64,000 nucleotides of DNA, taken from the NCBI GenBank assembly GCA_017165825.1, contig CM029366.1:30903350-30967349 (forward strand), in the 5' to 3' direction. This DNA comes from Hepsetus odoe (taxonomy: Eukaryota > Chordata > Actinopteri > Characiformes > Hepsetidae). Position 1 is the first letter of the stretch. Every line of letters starts with the position of its first letter. A program made the position numbers and the translations under genes. The notes beneath the pieces are model-generated. The model did not search any database. It saw nothing but the letters and a program-made list of their open reading frames with translations, and was not told the origin of the DNA. Below, piece after piece: positions 57,601-64,000 of the stretch.

Positions 57601-60391
57601 GGCGTGTATTTAGCTGGTGCTGCAAAAATGTGGTTGTGCTTTTTTGGTCCAGATGTCTTCTAATTTATTCCAAGAATCCAAGTCATTTGGAATATAATGG
57701 AGATCTGGGGGTGTTTGAATGTGCAGCCTGAGAAGCGATTTCGTAAGAAACAGACCTGACTGGCCATGCCTGATTTCACAGCACTCGTACAAGTGGCAAA
57801 TGGATCAAGTCAAGAGTTAGCAAACGTTGTGATAAAAATGTGACCTGTCATATTAACTTTAAAGTTAGTAAAATTTACTCTTCTGAATAACTTTAACCTT
57901 GGATTGCTCCACTGGTGTTCAGATGCTGCAACACCTGTGACGACGTGCGAGAGGCGTACCGGCGACGGGGCTGGGCTTTTAAAACACCTGACACCATCGA
58001 ACAGTGTAAGAGAGAGGGTTTCAGCCAGAAGATGCAGGAACAGAAGAACGAGGGCTGCCAAGTCTATGGCTTCCTGGAAGTTAATAAGGTACCTAATGAT
58101 CAACTTTGTCGAGTTGGGTCTCTGGTCCATGTTTTGTTGTTTAGACTTTATTTTCTTTCTTAAGGTGGCAGGTAATTTCCACTTTGCCCCTGGAAAGAGC
58201 TTTCAGCAGTCTCACGTTCATGGTAAGTGCAGACGCAATTTAACTGAGATTTTCTTACAAATGAAAACCTCTGGTCTGTGGCTGAGTATCATATTAAAAC
58301 TCTTTAGCCTGGAAGGGGGGGGAAAAAAACGAATTTCTTTAGTAAAGAGATTTAGCCTTTGCTATTTCATGGACATATTAAATAGTTTGTGTTAATTATT
58401 GCTCTAATGGCTTAGAATTATTCATTTCTTAATTCACAAGATGGCAGCGTTTCTGGCCAGACCAAGGTTTCTGTTAGTACAGCTGTCAGGAAAGTTTGAT
58501 GTTGAACAGGACCGTGAGGTTTCCCCCATTCCGAGATTTAAAGTATTTCAGGATAATGTTAAATTTTACCTTCCAGAGTAAACTGCTTGTTAAAAATGTA
58601 AGGATATAATCTGCATAGCATGCTTTGTCTATTTTACTGTTATGTTTTTCTTCAGTACACAGATTTAAATGAGGTAAATGTTCCTTAATTAAAATGTAAT
58701 AAGTCAGTTTTACGTCATATCACAATAATTACGTCTCCTGGGGCCTGTATTGATTTCCAGCCCAGGTGGCCAAGCATCAGTATAATCAGTTGGGTTAACT
58801 ACCAGTGGTTACAAATTACAGGACAAGAAACTGGATTTGAGATCTGGAATGAAAGACCATCTTTGTAAAGTGGTCAGGAAAGTTTAATCAGTAATTGTTT
58901 ACAAGGTGGTTTGCTCCAGACCAGAGGATGTTTTAGTTTCTTTGCATGCAGCCATGAACTTATTTCACTTGGATAAGTGTAACTGAAAGAGGTGAGTAGT
59001 GCAATGGGTTCTGTTGTACGTCCTTCATTTGTCTGTGCTCCTTCTCCCATGCATGAAAGAAGATTGTGCATGCATTAAATCCGCTCCATTATTAATCACA
59101 TCTGCTCATCTTTCTCTATCTTCTCACACTTTTTTTTTTTTTTTTTTTTGTAATTATTATTGCCCTAGACGCCTGGACTGATCTCAAGAGCAAATCTGCT
59201 AATTTTAAGCTTTAATGAACACATCATGAAGTATAGTATTCCAGATCTGTCACAGAAATAAATTAAAATCTCAGCAGGAGTTGGAATTGCATAGTTTCCC
59301 TAAAATGTTCAACCTTAATAGCTATTATTTACTCCAGAGTATCAAAAAATGACACAATGGTGAATGCATAACAAAAACCTTAAAAATAGGCTGAATTTGA
59401 GAAAACGTTCTCCGGTGTCCAGGTAGAGGATGAGTCGATCATTTTGTTGCATCTCACAATAAATCCATCGACATGCTGGCAATTCAGTTTGTGATGTAGG
59501 GGAATCAGTGTGGGCTGTGATGTAAATTGATCGCTTTTCTTAAGTAACAAGGTATTTACAGAATCGAGGTTATCTTTATGAACTTAATTTGTACTGAATA
59601 GTGAGGAAGTCTTTTGAATGGTTTGTTTATTCATGTGTATTATATTACTGCTGTCTGCTACAGAAAAAAGAGATGATGAGCTCCTTTACAGTTAAAACCA
59701 AATTTAAAAATCTGGCCCATTGAATAGTACAGCATGGCATTATCCTGACAGCACCTGGGACGTCCTCTGGGACAATTTATTTCTCAAAGAGAAAAACTAA
59801 ACCACTTGGTGACTCTTTTCTCTTCTTTCTGCAGTGCATGCTGTGGAAAGTAAGTCACTCTTTCACTTTTATAGACATTCCCTTACACAATTGTTTCATG
59901 AAGTCTCTGAATTGAATTTACCTTGTTACTGAACAAGTATGATAACCAGAAACACATTTCTCTACATATTCCTAAATTACTCTTAAATCATTTAATTTGC
60001 TTTGACATTTCTCAGCAGTTCTGCATTCATTAAGTCAAATTTTTCAGTTTGTACCTGCCTCGTAATTAACAATAATCTGCTTTTACTACCAATCTTGACT
60101 TCTTTTCTTTTCATAATCAGTCATGTGCACAACGTGCAATAGTTAATCATTTAATTACTCTCTCTCCCCCAGTTCATGATTTGCAGAGTTTTGGACTGGA
60201 CAATGTAAGTAATGATTTGGCTGTTTATTATTATTACTCAGCCGTGTCAACTATATCAGTTTGCTTAAACTGATTTAATTCCTCGTATGCTCAGATCAAC
60301 ATGACCCATCTGATCAAACATCTCTCGTTTGGGAAAGATTATCCTGGAATTGTGAATCCTCTAGATGGCACTAACGTGGCAGCACCTCAAG
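54677..60391 (+). CDS. ergic3: ERGIC3 (ER-Golgi intermediate compartment protein 3), 5' ten exons; 3' end not in window
   Basis: ERGIC3 (ERV46 family) is a two-pass membrane protein that cycles between ER and cis-Golgi and helps sort cargo. Exons: 54677-54764, 55225-55295, 56138-56225, 56411-56530, 56764-56857, 57923-58088, 58165-58222, 59835-59849, 60173-60204, 60295-60391. All junctions are GT/AG and keep one frame, giving 276 residues from MEALNKLKQFDAYPKT to ...GTNVAAPQ plus one base. The first membrane segment is at about residues 30-50 (VTIISGLIMLILFF). The lumenal part has the family's cysteine cluster (CESCYG...CCNTC). The start is preceded by an ETS/CCAAT promoter. The full protein is about 383-388 residues, so roughly 110 residues, including the second membrane segment, are missing. 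No further exon is visible up to 64 kb, and romo1 occupies the opposite strand just downstream. Confidence 0.95.
54870..54960. mobile_element. Small palindromic element in ergic3 intron 1
   Basis: CCACCTTAAA (54877-54886) and its inverse TTTAAGGTGG (54942-54951) flank about 55 bases. The same words occur in romo1 intron 1. Confidence 0.55.
55532..55682 (-). repeat. SINE-A fragment in ergic3 intron 2
   Basis: CTTCCTCTGTATTTAACC, GTAGGGGGCAGTCATCC, GACTCAAACTTACAACCCC and GGATCCTAGTCCCGAACC: reversed, with the core deleted. Confidence 0.7.
55710..56050 (+). mobile_element. Fish DNA element in ergic3 intron 2
   Basis: ACTCTTGAGCCACCCCTCAT, TTCTTCAGCACAGCCTGAGC and GATTCTCCAGGCTTCTTGAAG. It shares blocks with 42345-42450. 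Confidence 0.6.
59835..59849 (+). CDS. ergic3: ERGIC3 15-nt microexon
   Basis: Fifteen bases between a strong acceptor (pyrimidine tract ending TTTCTGCAG) and the donor GTAAGT. Included, it changes HVHV-HDLQ to HVHVHAVEIHDLQ; skipped, the flanking exons still join in frame (G|TT gives V). To my recollection human ERGIC3 also has a long isoform differing by five residues at this point. A TGC just before the acceptor is the kind of motif SRRM4 uses for neural microexons; neural use here is inference. Confidence 0.85.
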
Positions 60392-61614
60392 GTAAGCTAT
60401 GTTCATTAATAATTAAGCAGCTTCTGATAAAGAGTTCTGATCTTTATCTTCATGGTTCGGGGAATCCAACTCTGTGTGCTTAAAGAGCAGGATTCATTAC
60501 ACTTTGCAGCCTGTAGTAAAACAGTCATTTATTAGGATGGGCTGAATTAAGATTTTAATTTTAATCAAGAATTAAGTTTTTTTTTTTCCTTCAGTAATTA
60601 TAGATAAAAGAATTAAGACATCAGTATTAAAGTGAATGTATACTTACTGACCGTTAGCAATAATCACTTGTAGCTCAAAGAGGAACTTCAGATGGCAAAC
60701 ATCTGGGGGGGAAACGGTCTTGGTAGGGCTCTGTTTTAATTATTTTAATTCAAATCTAGGCTTTTTTGGGAGACATGTTTCCTTTGGAAATCTTGAAATA
60801 CTGATACTCTTTGGATATGAGCACCAACCTAATGCCATAGATGTAAACGTGGCTGATCAATTTTGAATTAAAGAGGAATGGGTTCTTCAGTGAACAGTCC
60901 TTTAAGAGCAGAATACGCATGAATATAGAGAGTCTATATAGAAGTCTAGATTTGCCACAATTAATGGTAGTTCACAACTCTGCATACTACGTAGTGTAGT
61001 AGTGTGCGGTTTTGGACAAAGCCCATGCCTGAAGGAAGGTTTACAGACAGAATAAACAGGGAAAAGCCCACCATGCTTGAGATGGTGTGAATATCTAAAA
61101 AACTTTCGGAGCCAAATCAAAACAGGCCAAGACTATAAACTACTTGAAGGCTGTTACCACTTTTTACCAGTGATTTGTGTTTAAAACGTTAACGTGGCTT
61201 CTGGTTTTATGTCTCTTTGTTAAATAGATATAAAATATAAGAGCCAGGTCTTTTGAGTGGACATAAATGCGATGCCAAGATGGTCGAGTGAACAACTTTG
61301 GTCACAGTCAAGCAGGAGCCACATTTCTCCATTTATCTACTGCTGTAAATAGATGAGAAACACTTCTGGCTCAAGAGATGAACACTCAACAGGTTCAGGC
61401 TGATTTTAGTTACACAATTGAGACACCTTCCGCTTCTGTTCATTACCTCGGCTCTTCAAGCCACAAGTCAGCCTCTGCAAAATGGCTAGAACTAACTGTT
61501 GATTTTGTTTAAAGACATCTGTTACTGGGTTCTGAAATTCAGTGGCCCACAATCCTGAGCCTTGTTTTGGACGATGTAGGTTTTACACCACGTCTTGTTA
61601 GATCATTTTCAGTG

Positions 61615-61620
61615 TTTATT
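61615..61620 (-). terminator. romo1 polyadenylation signal
   Basis: TTTATT on the plus strand is AATAAA for the minus strand, about 96 bases after the romo1 stop. This gives a short 3' UTR as expected for this gene. Confidence 0.65.
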
Positions 61621-61715
61621 GAAACATTATCCTTCCCACAAGTTTTAAAAAGGTGGCATTGACAAGAACGATAATTTGGAGTCCCGAAAAGTGAACAGTG
61701 CAGTCTGTGGTAGTC

Positions 61716-62320
61716 TCAGCAGCGAATACCCATCCCGATGGCCATGAAGGTGCCGAATGTGCCGCCGCTTTGCATCATGGTCTTCCCCACTCCACCCATT
61801 AGTTCTCTGCCTCTCATCCCAATTCTGTGTATAAAAATACAGGAATACACAATCAAAAACAGGCTTAATATATACACCATCAACTGTCCAGGAAGAGATT
61901 CATTTTTTAATAAAAGTAAAACCACCATGTACACATTCATCTCTGACCAATCACACCGTTTCTGACTACATGACCAATCACAGCTTCACATCAGGGTCAC
62001 TGGGTGTTTTGATGGATCAAGGAATACATGTAACCCAACAAACATCAAATTTGACTTAAAAGGTCCAAAATAAGCATTTTGCTTTAATTTTGGATTGTCA
62101 CATTGATTTCCCCTGTGTGTTTTTATTCATTCAGAAACGAATTGTGAAGCCTGAGTTTCACAACAACCCTAAAACACAAGCTTTCCTACCTTAGACAGGA
62201 AAATGTTCCAAACATGGCCCCCGCAGCCATTCCAACTGCAAAGCCCATCATGAAACCCATCTTCACTCTGTCAAAGCAGCTCGGCTGAGTCTGCCCGTAC
62301 GGTCCTACGGCTACCGGCAT
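61716..62320 (-). CDS. romo1: ROMO1, reactive oxygen species modulator 1
   Basis: A small protein of the inner mitochondrial membrane linked to ROS production, cristae/OPA1 control and, in some reports, channel activity or import. Two coding exons on the minus strand, 62320-62190 and 61824-61716, join in frame (AG|A gives R44) to 79 residues, exactly the family length: MPVAVGPYGQTQPSCFDRVK ... ending MAIGMGIRC. The glycine-rich hydrophobic segment (about 22-44) and both cysteines (C15, C79) are present. The ATG directly follows an acceptor (TTCGCAG|ATG), so the 5' UTR lies in a separate upstream exon. Intron 1 carries LINE and MITE debris. The gene is convergent with, and possibly nested in, ergic3. 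Confidence 0.96.
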
Positions 62321-62845
62321 CTGCGAAGAGAACAATCAGACTGACGGCTTCATTTCAAAACCCCCCTTTAAAGCTTTTACCTGTTAGTGGTTAAGTGAAC
62401 ACAGTCTGGAGCTCAAATCAACAGTTCCCAGGAGCCATTAGAATACAGTCCGTTTACTGGGAATTAAACGGTGACGTCTAGATTACAGACAGCAAGTAAA
62501 ACATTTCTGCATGAACATGATACTCAGAAATGATGTTAATCAGCATTAAACACTGATTTGGGAAAACACTCAAGGACCCATGAGTGGTGGAGAAAATCCC
62601 AGCAGTTCAAACTGGTTAAGAAATCTGTTGATCCCAGCCTGAGAGTAATACGGTTTTAAAAATGGCCGGTAAATGCATGTTTCCTGAATCAGTCCGTAAT
62701 CATATTTAATAATCTCAATATTGACCAAAATAAGAAATTCTGATTTTCCCCATGATTGAGAAGCTCCACTACACACAACATACACTAACGCTGGGTGTTC
62801 CTGTTTGAGACCAGAAAACTTTTGGACCAAATTCAGGTCACAAGT

Positions 62846-62872
62846 GGGGTTTTTTTTTTTTTTTTTTTTTTT
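62846..62872 (+). repeat. Poly(T) tract
   Basis: About 24 T in romo1 intron 1, directly before the LINE fragment. A second poly(T) of about 20 is at 59131-59149 in ergic3. Confidence 0.9.
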
Positions 62873-62886
62873 TAAACCCAAACACT

Positions 62887-63285
62887 GACGGGTACCAGCG
62901 AGAGTAAAAGGGAAGGTTTACGGGACAGTAGTGAGACCAGCTATGTTATACAGGTTGGAGACATGAAAAGACAGGAGGCGGAGCTGGAGGAGTCCGTTAA
63001 AGATGCTGAGATGTTCGCTGGGTGTGAAGATGGACAGGATTAGAAAGGAGTATATTAGAGGGACAGCTCAGGTTGGACACCCTGGAGACAAAGTTAGAGA
63101 AGCAAGGCTGCGCTGGTTTGGACGTGTCCAGAGGAGAGACGAGGATATCAGGAGGAGGATGCTGAAGATGGAGCTGCCAGGAGAGAGGAGGTGCAGGCGG
63201 TCGGTTTGAAGCAGGAAGAAACGGAGACGGGTGATTCTCTGTGGTGACCCCTAAACGGGAGCAGCCGGAAGATGAAGAAGACTGA
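62887..63285 (+). mobile_element. RTE-like LINE 3' end, best-preserved copy
   Basis: The plus strand keeps RKEYIRGTAQVGHPGDKVRE, ARLRWFGRVQRRDEDIRRRM and LKMELPGERR, the C-terminal end of a fish non-LTR reverse transcriptase. This is followed by GTGACCCCTAAACGGGAGCA and a GAAGATGAAGAAG tail. It is 5' truncated and antisense to romo1 within its intron 1. Confidence 0.8.
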
Positions 63286-63429
63286 CATTAAGATGATTTG
63301 TAAAACGTGGTTCAAGATCCATTACTGCTTTCTCTTCACAGATCATGAGAGTTGAAGGCGTGTGCAGTTAGTGTTGCACTAAGAGTTTTATTCTGTAAAA
63401 ACCTTGTATTGTAGAACCTGGAGACAGAA

Positions 63430-63575
63430 TGTCTCTTTAAGGTGGAACAGAAAAACGACTGAAGCTGCAGAGCTTCAGATTCCAGTCCACCTTAAACTGT
63501 ACAGCAGCTACATCCGGTCTCCCAGTGCCACACTCAAACTGACCGGGCGATTTAAGGTGGAACGGAAATCCGGAC
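63430..63575. mobile_element. Palindromic element in romo1 intron 1
   Basis: TTTAAGGTGG at 63436-63445 and 63551-63560, with the inverse CCACCTTAAA at 63487-63496 between them. These are the same 10-base words as in ergic3 intron 1. Confidence 0.55.
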
Positions 63576-63959
63576 CATCCTCCATGATATTAAAATATAG
63601 TATTCATGTTTGGAAAGTCTAAAGAGGCACCTGTTCTCGTGAAAATGACTAATTGAGACTAATTAAATGATTAAAAAGGCCATAAACTAAAACCGCACCC
63701 CGATTTAAACCTGAAGCATTTTAAGATGAATCCCCTTTGAGCAGTGACCAAAACTCGGAGCGTGCTGACCTGCACTGATGTGCGAAAACGTCCCGAATTA
63801 AAAGTTAACAGCAGATCTGTCAGACGAAAAGCGGACTTGATCGCATTCGGTGCTGAAGCGGCTGTAAGAGCCCCTGATTCGGCCTTGACAAAAACACAGC
63901 GCGCGCCCGAGCGCTGTCCGTGAAATTCACACTCCCGCGCGCTCTGCAGCTCCACGTAC

Positions 63960-64000
63960 CTCTCAGAGCTCACTGCGGGCCGCTCAAGCGCTGTGTCGCC
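63960..64000 (-). other. romo1: Probable non-coding first exon and promoter side of romo1
   Basis: Reading the minus strand, CTGAGAG|GTACGTGG at 63960/63959 is a good donor at the edge of a CpG-rich block (about 63750-64000). Because the romo1 coding exon begins directly at an acceptor, a 5' UTR exon is required, and this is the best candidate. It runs off the window. Confidence 0.55.

Noticed and set aside
57810..58395. 106-codon minus and 163-codon plus open frames across ergic3 exons 6-7
   Set aside because: Shadows of the real exons; the correct frame is fixed by splicing and by the CCNTCDDVREAYRRRGW match.

Overview
This is a stretch of nuclear DNA from a ray-finned (teleost) fish. It has no operons or Shine-Dalgarno-led genes. 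Its genes are intron-split, with GT/AG splice sites and AATAAA signals. Long AT-rich intergenic DNA is packed with microsatellites, tRNA-derived SINEs, RTE-like and L2-like LINE fragments and decayed Tc1/MITE elements of fish type. The three best gene models (cytochrome c1, ERGIC3, ROMO1) are clearly vertebrate. I cannot name the species; the repeat mix would fit an otophysan, but that is only a guess.

Layout. About 0-25.9 kb: no convincing protein gene; repeats alternate with unique stretches that look like regulatory gene-desert DNA. 25.9-28.7 kb, minus strand: the 5' part of a secreted uromodulin/GP2/OIT3-like gene, with a signal-peptide exon, a small exon, a ten-cysteine D8C/D10C exon and one further exon. 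About 28.9-46.8 kb: a second gene-poor region with more SINEs, a long inverted repeat and two diverged copies of an unexplained non-coding element at 35.4 and 38.4 kb. 47.5-53.2 kb, plus strand: complete seven-exon cyc1. 54.7-60.4 kb, plus strand: the first ten exons of ergic3, including a 15-nt microexon; its 3' third is not in the window. 61.6-64.0 kb, minus strand: complete romo1 coding sequence, with a probable non-coding first exon at the right edge.

Functionally, cyc1 is a respiratory complex III subunit in the inner mitochondrial membrane, romo1 is a small inner-membrane protein that modulates ROS and mitochondrial morphology, and ergic3 is an ER-Golgi cargo-cycling protein. They are neighbours, not a pathway. 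cyc1 has a CRE-type promoter; ergic3 has an ETS/CCAAT promoter. Points most worth a second look: the duplicated non-coding element, the ergic3/romo1 arrangement, the ergic3 microexon, the frame break between the first two uromodulin-like exons, two RFX X-box matches, clustered POU octamers, and several repeat architectures (foldback around a SINE tail, chimeric SINE, 23-bp and 18-bp arrays open in several frames).
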